Below are positions 1 to 6,196 of a stretch of DNA of 9,254 nucleotides, in pieces. A program made the translations under genes and the position numbers. Source of the stretch: Cellulomonadaceae bacterium (GTDB lineage: Bacteria > Actinomycetota > Actinomycetes > Actinomycetales > Cellulomonadaceae); assembly GCA_031282935.1 (NCBI GenBank), contig JAITCS010000023.1, positions 1 to 9,254 on the forward strand, given 5' to 3'. The notes below the pieces were generated by a model. The model searched no databases and was not told the origin of the DNA. It saw only the letters and a program-made list of their open reading frames with translations. Every line of letters begins with the position of its first letter. Within the stretch, counting starts at the first letter, position 1.

Positions 1-2106
1 GGTCAAGTGTGCAGCAAGATTGTCGGCAGCCCATTCATCCAGCCCCAACTCCCGCAGGCGTTCCCGCCCGCTGGCCTCATCGGCGGCGAGTGCGGCGTCA
101 ATCTCCCGGGCAAACCGCCCAATCGCAACCCCAAGTTCAACCGGCCGTGCTGGCCCGTCACCCCGCCAGAATGGTAACCGCCCCGGTAGGCCAGGAGCTG
201 GCGACACCAAAACTTGATTCGGGGTGATTTCCTCGATCCGCCAAGTGGAGGAACCTAAGGTGATGGTGTCGCCAACCCGCGACTCGTGTACCATTTCCTC
301 ATCAAGTTCCCCAACCCGTTTGCCGCCCCGTTGCTCGTCCACGCTGCCCGCCAAAAACACCCCGTAAAGCCCGCGATCAGGAATGGTTCCGCCAGAAGTG
401 GCTGCGAGCCGCAAAGCTCCAGGGCGCCCACTCAACATTCCAGAAGTGCGATCCCAGATTATCCGGGCCCGTAATTCGCCGAATTCCTCACTTGGGTAAT
501 GGCCAGAAAGCATGTCCAATATCGCATACCAATTCGCTTCCCCTAAATCCCGATAGGGATAAGCGCGGCGAAATACGGCTAATAGTTCGTGCTCATTCCA
601 GTCATCCACTGCCAAAGCTGCTACTATTTGCTGCGCTAAAACGTCCAAGGGTGAGCGCGGCATTGAAATGTGCTCAACCAACCCCTCGCGCATTCGCGTG
701 GCCACAACTGTCATTGGGATCAAATCGCCTCGATGGGTGGGGTACATGATGCCGTGCGAAATCGCTCCCACTTGGTGCCCGGCTCGGCCCACTCGTTGCA
801 ATCCACTGGCTACTGACGGCGGCGACCCAACCTGCACCACTAGGTCAATAGCGCCCATGTCAATACCCAATTCGAGGGAGGAAGTGGCCACCACGGCTGG
901 AAGGGTGCCCGCTTTGAGCTCGCTTTCGGTGCGCAGGCGTTCCGTGCGGGACATCGAGCCGTGGTGCGCGCGGGCCAGAATTGGCGCTTCTGGCGGTAAG
1001 GCAGCCGCTACCTCGGATTGCCCTGGCATGGAACCGGCCCAACTGCTGCCCGGATCGGGCCGAGCAAAGCCTAACCGCTCGGCGTTAATCTCATTGAGCC
1101 GAGTGGTTAGTCGCTCCGCCCCTCGGCGGGAATTTGTGAACACCAGAGTGGAGTTTTTGGCGCCAATTTGGTCGGCAATGCTTTCTTGCACATACGGCCA
1201 CACGGAATGTTTGCGAATCGCGGAGGTAGCCTCACCAGAATAGTCGGGTTCAGAAAAATCAGTGACAATGCCGTCACCTGCCCGACCCTCGACCGCCGCA
1301 ACCGGAGCCGTGCTCAAATCAGTCAAATCGGGAACTGGTGTGACAATGTCTATCTGCCATTCTTTTTTGCTTTCCGGCGCGACAATTATGGCCTCGCGCC
1401 CACCCTCACTAATGGCCCGCTCCCCGCTAAGGAAATTAGCGACTAAAGTGACAGGAGAAACGGTGGCCGATAACCCGATTCGCTGCGCTGGAATCCCGCC
1501 CTGCGCCACCAAAAAAGCGTCCAGCCGTTCCAGCGAAAGCGCCAAATGAACCCCGCGTTTAGTGCCAGCGAGGGCGTGGATTTCGTCAATGATCACCGTT
1601 TCGATCCCGGCGAGACCTGCCCGCGCCGCCGAGGTGAGCATCAAGAACAAGGACTCGGGAGTGGTAACCAGAATGTCGGGCGGCTTGGTGGCGAAACTGC
1701 GCCGCTCGGCCGCCGGAGTGTCGCCGGTGCGCATCCCAATCTCAACCTCGGGTGTGCGTAGCCCTAGCCTTTCCCCGGCCTGATTTATCCCCACCAAAGG
1801 CGCTCTTAGGTTGCGCTGCACATCAGCGGCCAAAGCTTTCAGCGGTGAAATGTAGAGCACGCGACACCGACGCGACCGCTGGGCAGGCGCTGGCCCGTGA
1901 AGCAGCTTGTCAATCGCCCACAAAAAGGCCGCCAGAGTTTTACCGGACCCGGTAGGCGCGACAACTAACGCATTATTCCCGCTAGAAATGGCCTGCCATG
2001 CCTCGACCTGCGCCGGGGTCGGCTCAGCGAAGGCGGCCTGGAACCAGGCGCGGGTTGCCGCCCCGAACCGCCCAAGCACCTGGCTTACCGCCGCCGCCTC
2101 TTTCAT
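1..2106 (-). CDS. lhr: Lhr-family superfamily 2 ATP-dependent helicase, N-terminal part (runs off left edge)
   Basis: Large helicase-related protein, an ATP-driven 3'-to-5' single-strand DNA translocase that unwinds DNA and RNA:DNA duplexes; mycobacterial members are linked to DNA repair. The minus-strand frame is open, without a stop, from an ATG at 2106 to base 1 (702 codons). The full protein is usually about 1,500 residues, so a little under half is present. Visible motifs: Walker A PTGSGKT (residues 51-57), ISPLKAL (86-92), TTPESL (148-153), DEIH box (174-177), SAT motif III (213-215), FTNSRRGAE of RecA domain 2 (323-331), TSSLELGID motif V (408-416) and QRVGRAG motif VI (437-443). The rest is the start of the winged-helix and Lhr-specific region. 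A GAGG Shine-Dalgarno lies 8 nt before the ATG. It is divergent from the 311-aa membrane protein gene. Seen: motifs and open frame. Known: family activity. Confidence is high. Confidence 0.96.
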   Translation of the reverse strand, partial: MKEAAAVSQVLGRFGAATRAWFQAAFAEPTPAQVEAWQAISSGNNALVVAPTGSGKTLAAFLWAIDKLLHGPAPAQRSRRCRVLYISPLKALAADVQRNLRAPLVGINQAGERLGLRTPEVEIGMRTGDTPAAERRSFATKPPDILVTTPESLFLMLTSAARAGLAGIETVIIDEIHALAGTKRGVHLALSLERLDAFLVAQGGIPAQRIGLSATVSPVTLVANFLSGERAISEGGREAIIVAPESKKEWQIDIVTPVPDLTDLSTAPVAAVEGRAGDGIVTDFSEPDYSGEATSAIRKHSVWPYVQESIADQIGAKNSTLVFTNSRRGAERLTTRLNEINAERLGFARPDPGSSWAGSMPGQSEVAAALPPEAPILARAHHGSMSRTERLRTESELKAGTLPAVVATSSLELGIDMGAIDLVVQVGSPPSVASGLQRVGRAGHQVGAISHGIMYPTHRGDLIPMTVVATRMREGLVEHISMPRSPLDVLAQQIVAALAVDDWNEHELLAVFRRAYPYRDLGEANWYAILDMLSGHYPSEEFGELRARIIWDRTSGMLSGRPGALRLAATSGGTIPDRGLYGVFLAGSVDEQRGGKRVGELDEEMVHESRVGDTITLGSSTWRIEEITPNQVLVSPAPGLPGRLPFWRGDGPARPVELGVAIGRFAREIDAALAADEASGRERLRELGLDEWAADNLAAHLT

Positions 2107-2180
2107 GCCCTAATCCTCGCACCTGCCACGGACAAAAACGAAACCGCAGGTCGCAGTGTAGTAGCCCGGCGGGCACCGCC

Positions 2181-2224
2181 GCCCAAACGCCGCCCAAACG
2201 CCGCCCAAGCGCCGCCCAAGCGCC
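2181..2224. repeat. Four tandem 11-bp repeats in the lhr divergent intergenic region
   Basis: Two copies of GCCCAAACGCC (2181-2191, 2192-2202) are followed directly by two copies of GCCCAAGCGCC (2203-2213, 2214-2224), so the array differs only at one position between pairs. It lies in the 232-bp gap between lhr (minus) and the 311-aa protein gene (plus), 75-118 bp upstream of the lhr start. Read on the minus strand each unit carries TTGGGC, which resembles a -35 element. The array could be a regulatory binding array or a slippage-prone minisatellite. The rest of this gap shows only the Shine-Dalgarno sites and weak promoter-like hexamers. Confidence 0.85.
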
Positions 2225-2338
2225 GGGGGTGCGGCGCCAAAGACCCAAGTGCGCGAACATCACATTTTTCTTGGCGTGCCTGACCTCGGATGCCAGGCAA
2301 GAGTGAGTATAGTAGCGCGGAAGGAAAGGGGCGCAGCG

Positions 2339-3274
2339 ATGGACGTGAAGAACCTAGTTACGCAGTCCGAGCCGCCTAATGTTTTTTCGCAAGCGACGGC
2401 CACGGCACAACGTGAGGTTTCGGCTCAAGACATCTCTTTGCGCCTTGATGCTCTCGATGAGGCTCAGGATATCATTACGCTCTTTTTGGGGCCACAAACT
2501 CCGCAAAGCGCTCGGCTCGCTGAAATCGCCGCCTCAGTGCGCGAGGGCATTCAATTAGGTTCTGATAATTTGAGTCTTGCGGCCGAACTTGATTCCGCTG
2601 CCACGATAATCGCAGAAACTTCCACCGCTAATTGCGAATCCAACTGGAACTCGAGCCGTTTCGTTGGTGAGATTTTGCCCCAAGTAACAGAATTGGTTGG
2701 CCTTGACAGGATAGTCAACCACGTTTTTGCGAAAGGGAAAATAAAAGATCCCGATTTCGACATGCTTGATGGTGGCGATTTGAAAGAGTTGCGCTCCGGT
2801 TGGATTACACGGGTGCAAAAACATTTGCCGCCAAACTGGCACGGCTCACTTTCCGATTCCATTGCAACCTCCAACCAGTTGGAGGCCATGCTGGTTGCTA
2901 ACCTTGATCAGGTTCGGCTAGCGCAGCGGCCCCCATTTTGGCAGCGTTTGTTGCGTATCGGGGCCATCGGGTTGGCTTTTGCGGCAGCGATGGTGCTTGG
3001 GGTCGCGCTAACCGAGCCAGATTTGGGCCTACCCAGCCTCTCCTGGCTAGTTAGTCACGTTGTGCTCGAACTCGGGTTGGGAGCCGTAGCGTTGGGCATC
3101 TGGTTTGCGGTGGCCCAAGACAGAGTGCTTGGGCAGCGTGCAGCAGCCATTCACAGCGAGGCCCGGGCGGCAGTGCGAGCGGCTTTGGCGCGCGGTGTCG
3201 AGGTTCCCATCGTTAATCTGCTGGCCGCCAAAAACCGCCTTATTGCCCTTTCTGACGTAATCGCTGGATCGTAG
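2339..3274 (+). CDS. Unrecognised 311-aa protein with two C-terminal transmembrane segments
   Basis: I do not recognise this family. The ATG at 2339 is chosen over an upstream in-frame ATG at 2249 because a purine-rich Shine-Dalgarno (AAGGAAAGGGG, 2321-2331) sits 7 nt before it, and the upstream start would place that site inside the gene. The product has a soluble N-terminal region of about 200 residues, mostly helix-compatible and acidic (for example DALDEAQDII at 38-47). Two hydrophobic segments follow, at about 205-225 and 239-259, separated by a short loop, then a basic, alanine-rich helix (267-285) and a C-terminal stretch ending at residue 311. No signal peptide is visible at the N terminus. 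With a short loop between two helices, both ends are probably cytoplasmic. A TATAGT hexamer at 2308-2313 may be its -10 element, without a clear -35. A terminator follows, so it appears to be monocistronic. No function is assigned. Confidence 0.85.
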   Translation: MDVKNLVTQSEPPNVFSQATATAQREVSAQDISLRLDALDEAQDIITLFLGPQTPQSARLAEIAASVREGIQLGSDNLSLAAELDSAATIIAETSTANCESNWNSSRFVGEILPQVTELVGLDRIVNHVFAKGKIKDPDFDMLDGGDLKELRSGWITRVQKHLPPNWHGSLSDSIATSNQLEAMLVANLDQVRLAQRPPFWQRLLRIGAIGLAFAAAMVLGVALTEPDLGLPSLSWLVSHVVLELGLGAVALGIWFAVAQDRVLGQRAAAIHSEARAAVRAALARGVEVPIVNLLAAKNRLIALSDVIAGS

Positions 3275-3275
3275 C

Positions 3276-3311
3276 TTTTACACAGGCACACTTCGCGGCG
3301 AGTTTTCCACA
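3276..3311 (+). promoter_or_regulatory. Pair of DnaA-box-like 9-mers upstream of ssb
   Basis: TTTTACACA (3276-3284) and TTTTCCACA (3303-3311) both fit the relaxed DnaA box TTWTNCACA, in the same orientation and 27 bp apart start to start. They lie in the gap before ssb; the second falls in the loop of the predicted terminator of the preceding gene. Seen: the sequence matches. Inferred: DnaA binding. Chance matches to a relaxed 9-mer are possible, so confidence is modest. Confidence 0.4.
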
Positions 3312-3324
3312 GCTTCGCCTTTTT
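3297..3324 (+). terminator. Putative intrinsic terminator of the 311-aa membrane protein gene
   Basis: A short GC-rich stem, GGCGA (3297-3301) with TCGCC (3315-3319), possibly extended by a G-T pair, is followed at once by five T residues (3320-3324). It lies 22 nt after the TAG stop. The stem is short and the loop is 13 nt, so strength is uncertain. Confidence 0.5.
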
Positions 3325-3360
3325 CTCATTGCGCGCAACCCCGGCTAAACGCCAGGCTGG

Positions 3361-3392
3361 GGGCAACCTTGAATAGCAGATCAAGGGCAACC
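3361..3392. repeat. Inverted repeat flanked by direct repeats just before ssb
   Basis: CCTTGA (3367-3372) and TCAAGG (3381-3386) form a perfect 6-bp inverted repeat with an 8-nt spacer. The octamer GGGCAACC occurs at both ends (3361-3368 and 3385-3392). The element ends 3 nt before the ssb Shine-Dalgarno AAGGAG (3396-3401), a position suited to an operator or to an mRNA structure affecting ribosome access. A weaker GC stem, CCCCGGC with GCTGGGG (3339-3345 with 3356-3362, one G-T pair), lies just upstream. Confidence 0.5.
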
Positions 3393-3408
3393 GAAAAGGA
3401 GCAATGAA

Positions 3409-3948
3409 ATGAATGGCGTTAGTGTAACAGTTACCGGTTATGTGGGCAGTGACCCAAGCTTAATGACCGCGAAATCTGGAATCACTTGGACACAATTCCG
3501 CGTGGGTAGCACCCGCCGCTGGCGGGATAACGAGGGCAAATGGGTTGATGGCCCCACAATGTGGTTCACTGTCAAATGCTGGGAGGGGAAAGCAAAGAAT
3601 ATCGCTGAATCCCTGCGAAAAGGAGTACCCGTGGTGGTTACCGGGCGGCTCTGCGAGGAACCATACGTTATTACCCGTTCAGTTGAAGGCGGGGAACCGA
3701 TAACCGAATTGCGCAACAGCTTATCAATCGAAAACGCTATTGTCGGCGTTGACCTCGCGCGCGGGGTAGCCCATTACACCAGAAGCGAACGGGATCTGGC
3801 TGAACCAAGCGGGGTGCCGAATTGGCTGCTGGGAAAACGCGATGCCGAAAACGACACTCCACAATTCGCTGCGGTTAGTGGCCCCGGCTTGGAGCAATTC
3901 GAGGAATCGGACGAAATGGAGCCAGAGGAAATGTACGCAATGGCCTAA
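3409..3948 (+). CDS. ssb: Single-stranded DNA-binding protein (OB fold) with non-canonical C-terminus
   Basis: Binds single-stranded DNA during replication, recombination or repair, normally as a tetramer. The ATG at 3409 follows AAGGAG (3396-3401) by 7 nt; an ATG at 3404 is out of frame and stops after two codons. Residues 1 to about 118 look like an SSB OB fold: VTVTGYVGSDP at the start, TQFRVGSTRRWRD (28-40), the WFTVKCW strand (52-58), a helix containing IAESLRKG (65-72) and the hallmark GVPVVVTGRL (72-81). The tail (about 119-179) is acidic near its end but finishes EEMYAMA rather than the DDDIPF-type tip that recruits partner proteins in housekeeping SSB. This points to a secondary, SsbB-like paralogue. 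I recall a similar SSB-like gene next to ettA in Mycobacterium tuberculosis (Rv2478c-Rv2477c). A strong terminator follows, so it appears to be transcribed alone. Confidence 0.92.
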   Translation: MNGVSVTVTGYVGSDPSLMTAKSGITWTQFRVGSTRRWRDNEGKWVDGPTMWFTVKCWEGKAKNIAESLRKGVPVVVTGRLCEEPYVITRSVEGGEPITELRNSLSIENAIVGVDLARGVAHYTRSERDLAEPSGVPNWLLGKRDAENDTPQFAAVSGPGLEQFEESDEMEPEEMYAMA

Positions 3949-3955
3949 GCACACC

Positions 3956-4000
3956 GGGTTTGGGGCTGCCTGGAAATCGGTGGCCCCAAACCCCACTTTT
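3956..4000 (+). terminator. Intrinsic terminator downstream of ssb
   Basis: A perfect 11-bp stem, GGGTTTGGGGC (3956-3966) with GCCCCAAACCC (3983-3993), has a 16-nt loop and is followed by CACTTTT, ending in four T residues (3997-4000). It begins 7 nt after the ssb stop codon. Confidence 0.85.
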
Positions 4001-4088
4001 CAGCGTTGCAGGCAAAGTGCGCTAATCGAAAAGGCGTGAGATGCCTACTTGCTTTGGCCGCGCCCAGGATTTGTCGTAAGGTTGGCAC

Positions 4089-4331
4089 ATGACCAGCAAC
4101 AGGTTCGAGCCAACGCCATACAAACCGTTGGCGATTACAGCAGTAGTATTTGCCGTATTACTGCCGCCGGTCGGCATTATTTTGGCTGTTATCGCCAGGG
4201 TGTTGCAACGCAAGGCCGGGTTCGATCCTGATGTGCTCACCACAATAGCTTTAGCGCTGGGGGTGCTGGTGACTTTGGGCGCCATTGTTCTTGCAATGTC
4301 TTTTTTGGTAGGTTTTGCGACCATAGCATAA
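4089..4331 (+). CDS. Small two-helix membrane protein, 80 aa, unknown function
   Basis: The ATG at 4089 follows AAGG (4078-4081) by 7 nt. The 80-residue product has a short polar N terminus (about 1-13) and a hydrophobic segment at about 14-36 containing PPVG. A basic and polar connector follows (about 37-50, including RVLQRKAGFDPD), then a second hydrophobic segment at about 51-76. The layout is reminiscent of small DUF4190-like membrane proteins, but the match is too weak to name. The connector should be cytoplasmic by the positive-inside rule, with both ends outside. It lies between the ssb terminator and ettA with no terminator before ettA, so read-through into ettA is possible. The TAA stop is the first base triplet of a 13-bp tandem duplication. 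Confidence 0.78.
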   Translation: MTSNRFEPTPYKPLAITAVVFAVLLPPVGIILAVIARVLQRKAGFDPDVLTTIALALGVLVTLGAIVLAMSFLVGFATIA

Positions 4332-4354
4332 AACCGTAGCGTAAAACCGTAGCG
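4329..4354. repeat. 13-bp perfect tandem duplication at the end of the small membrane protein gene
   Basis: TAAAACCGTAGCG is repeated exactly at 4329-4341 and 4342-4354. The first copy supplies the TAA stop of the 80-aa protein. The preceding 13 bases (4316-4328) match the unit at 8 of 13 positions, which may be the source or an older copy. Confidence 0.85.
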
Positions 4355-4356
4355 TA

Positions 4357-4368
4357 ACTTGCGCAAGT
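4357..4368. promoter_or_regulatory. 12-bp perfect palindrome upstream of ettA
   Basis: ACTTGCGCAAGT equals its own reverse complement and lies 46 bp before the ettA start, just after the 13-bp duplication. Its position suits a dimeric regulator binding near the ettA promoter. A possible -10 (TAAATT, 4393-4398, preceded by TG) lies between it and the start codon, but I see no convincing -35. The assignment as an operator is inference. Confidence 0.4.
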
Positions 4369-4414
4369 ACATAACGTAATGTTTTTCAACTGTAAATTAT
4401 TAGGGGAGTAACTA

Positions 4415-6097
4415 GTGGCCGAATTTATCTACACGATGTACAAAGCGCGGAAGTCGGTCGGAGATAAACTAATCCTCGATGATGTGTCGCTAAACTTTTT
4501 GCCGGGGGCAAAGATTGGCATGGTCGGCCCAAACGGTGCCGGTAAATCCACCATCTTAAAGATCATGGCGGGGTTGGACACTCCCTCGAATGGTGAAGCC
4601 CGGTTATCGCCCGGTTTTACAGTTGGCATTTTGATGCAAGAGCCGAAACTGGATGAAAGCAAGACGGTGCTTGAGAACATCCAAGAAGCGGTCAAAGAGA
4701 CTAAAGACAAAATAGATCGCTATAACGAAATATCGGCCGAATTGGCTGAACCCGACGCGGATTACGACGCTCTGCTTGAGGAAATGGGCAAACTTCAAGA
4801 GGAAATTGACCACGCCGACGCCTGGGATTTGGATTCGCAACTAGAATTGGCCATGGACGCCCTGCGGTGTCCGCCGCCGGACGCTCCCGTAAGCGTGCTT
4901 TCCGGTGGGGAGCGCCGCCGCGTGGCGCTCTGCAAGTTGCTGCTGGAAAAGCCCGACTTGCTGCTGCTCGACGAGCCAACTAACCACCTGGATGCCGAGT
5001 CGGTGCAGTGGCTGGAACAGCATTTGGCTAGTTACCCCGGGGCGGTTTTGGCCGTGACCCACGACCGTTATTTCCTTGAACACGTTGCGGGCTGGATTTG
5101 CGAGGTTGATCGCGGTCGCCTGTACCCATACGAAGGAAATTACTCCACTTATCTGGAAAAGAAAGAGCAACGCTTACAGGTGCAGGGCAAGAAAGACCAA
5201 AAACTTGCCAAGCGTTTGAAAGAGGAACTGGATTGGGTGCGCTCAAATCCTAAAGGCCGCCAGGCGAAGTCCAAGGCCCGTTTGGAACGGTACGAGGAAA
5301 TGGCTAACGAGGCAGCGCGCACCAGAAAGCTAGACTTTGAGGAAATCCAAATCCCGCCAGGCCCGCGCTTGGGGAGCATTGTTTTGGAGGCTAAAGATCT
5401 CGAAAAGGGCTTTGACGGTCGGGTTCTTATTGACGATTTATCTTTCACGTTACCCAAGAACGGAATTGTCGGCATTATCGGGCCAAACGGTGTTGGTAAA
5501 ACCACGCTGTTCAAAACCATTGTGGGGATTGAACCACTTGATGACGGTGACCTAAAGATTGGCGAAACCGTAAAGATTAGTTATGTTGACCAATCGCGGG
5601 CCGGAATTGACCCGAAGAAAACCTTGTGGGAGGTTGTTTCCGGCGGCCTCGATTTCATCAAGGTAGGCAACGTGGAAATCCCCTCGCGCGCTTACGTCGC
5701 CAGTTTCGGCTTCAAGGGCCCCGACCAACAAAAACCTGCCGGGGTGCTCTCCGGCGGGGAGCGCAACCGGCTCAACTTGGCGTTGACTTTGAAGCAGGGC
5801 GGCAATCTGCTGCTGCTCGACGAGCCGACCAACGACCTAGACGTGGAAACCCTCGGCTCCCTAGAGAACGCCTTGCTGGAGTTCCCAGGCTGCGCCGTGG
5901 TGGTCAGCCACGACCGCTGGTTCCTTGACCGGGTGGCGACCCACATTTTGGCGTGGGAGGGCACTGAGGCTGACCCGTCCAAGTGGTACTGGTTCGAGGG
6001 CAACTTCGAGGCTTACGAGGCTAACAAGGTCACTCGCCTGGGCCCGGAGGCTGCGCGCCCGCACCGCGTCACTTACCGCAAGCTCACCCGGGATTAG
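4415..6097 (+). CDS. ettA: Energy-dependent translational throttle protein EttA (ABC-F ATPase)
   Basis: Soluble ABC-F protein that binds the ribosomal E site and gates entry into elongation according to the ATP/ADP ratio. The GTG start at 4415 follows AGGGGAG (4402-4408) by 6 nt. The 560 residues match the usual EttA length of about 555. Nucleotide-binding domain 1 has Walker [10 protein letters not shown] (38-46), the arm insertion (about 95-140), signature LSGGE (162-166), Walker [13 protein letters not shown] (182-193; E187 catalytic) and H-loop H216. The linker (about 240-320) is the charged P-site tRNA-interaction motif, with [20 protein letters not shown] (274-293), characteristic of EttA. 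Domain 2 has GPNGVGKTT (356-364), LSGGE (445-449), [12 protein letters not shown] (465-476) and H499. There are no transmembrane segments. All catalytic residues are intact. It lies downstream of the small membrane protein and ssb, an ssb-ettA linkage recalled from mycobacteria. Confidence 0.97.
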   Translation: MAEFIYTMYKARKSVGDKLILDDVSLNFLPGAKIGMVGPNGAGKSTILKIMAGLDTPSNGEARLSPGFTVGILMQEPKLDESKTVLENIQEAVKETKDKIDRYNEISAELAEPDADYDALLEEMGKLQEEIDHADAWDLDSQLELAMDALRCPPPDAPVSVLSGGERRRVALCKLLLEKPDLLLLDEPTNHLDAESVQWLEQHLASYPGAVLAVTHDRYFLEHVAGWICEVDRGRLYPYEGNYSTYLEKKEQRLQVQGKKDQKLAKRLKEELDWVRSNPKGRQAKSKARLERYEEMANEAARTRKLDFEEIQIPPGPRLGSIVLEAKDLEKGFDGRVLIDDLSFTLPKNGIVGIIGPNGVGKTTLFKTIVGIEPLDDGDLKIGETVKISYVDQSRAGIDPKKTLWEVVSGGLDFIKVGNVEIPSRAYVASFGFKGPDQQKPAGVLSGGERNRLNLALTLKQGGNLLLLDEPTNDLDVETLGSLENALLEFPGCAVVVSHDRWFLDRVATHILAWEGTEADPSKWYWFEGNFEAYEANKVTRLGPEAARPHRVTYRKLTRD

Positions 6098-6106
6098 TCG
6101 AGGTTC

Positions 6107-6158
6107 GCGGCGCCAACCGTAGAAACTTTGATAACGATTTGGTAACGGGCGGCGCCGC
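6107..6158. other. Long-range inverted repeat between ettA and the CAP protein gene
   Basis: GCGGCGCC (6107-6114) pairs perfectly with GGCGCCGC (6151-6158). Inside, CCGT (6117-6120) pairs with ACGG (6145-6148) across a 2-by-2 internal loop, giving a stem-loop of about 50 nt starting 9 nt after the ettA stop. No T tract follows on the plus strand, so it is not a typical intrinsic terminator. It may be a mRNA 3' end structure of ettA or a control element of the next gene. Confidence 0.5.
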
Positions 6159-6196
6159 ACACCCCTATTTCGGCTTTGATATGCCGTAATGGGATA

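Noticed and set aside
668..1243. 191-aa plus-strand open frame
   Set aside because: It lies fully antisense inside the lhr helicase frame, which is open with all helicase motifs. It has no recognisable domain and is an antisense shadow of a GC-rich gene.
2181..2224. Tandem repeats as a CRISPR array
   Set aside because: Units are 11 bp, directly abutting and without spacers; no cas genes are nearby.
2254..2268. GAACAT half-site in the lhr divergent region as a LexA/SOS box
   Set aside because: The matching GTTC half at the right spacing is absent, so an SOS box is not supported even though Lhr is repair-linked in other actinobacteria.
2271..2313. TTGGCG plus TATAGT as a promoter for the 311-aa protein gene
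   Set aside because: The spacing is 31 bp, far from the usual 16-19, so only the -10-like hexamer is mentioned with the gene.
2249..2338. Upstream in-frame ATG that would extend the 311-aa protein by 30 residues
   Set aside because: It has no good Shine-Dalgarno, and it would bury the strong AAGGAAAGGGG site and the TATAGT hexamer in coding sequence. The ATG at 2339 is better supported.
3404..3412. ATG at 3404 as the ssb start
   Set aside because: It is followed by one codon and TGA. The in-frame ATG at 3409 has proper spacing to AAGGAG. The overlap looks incidental.
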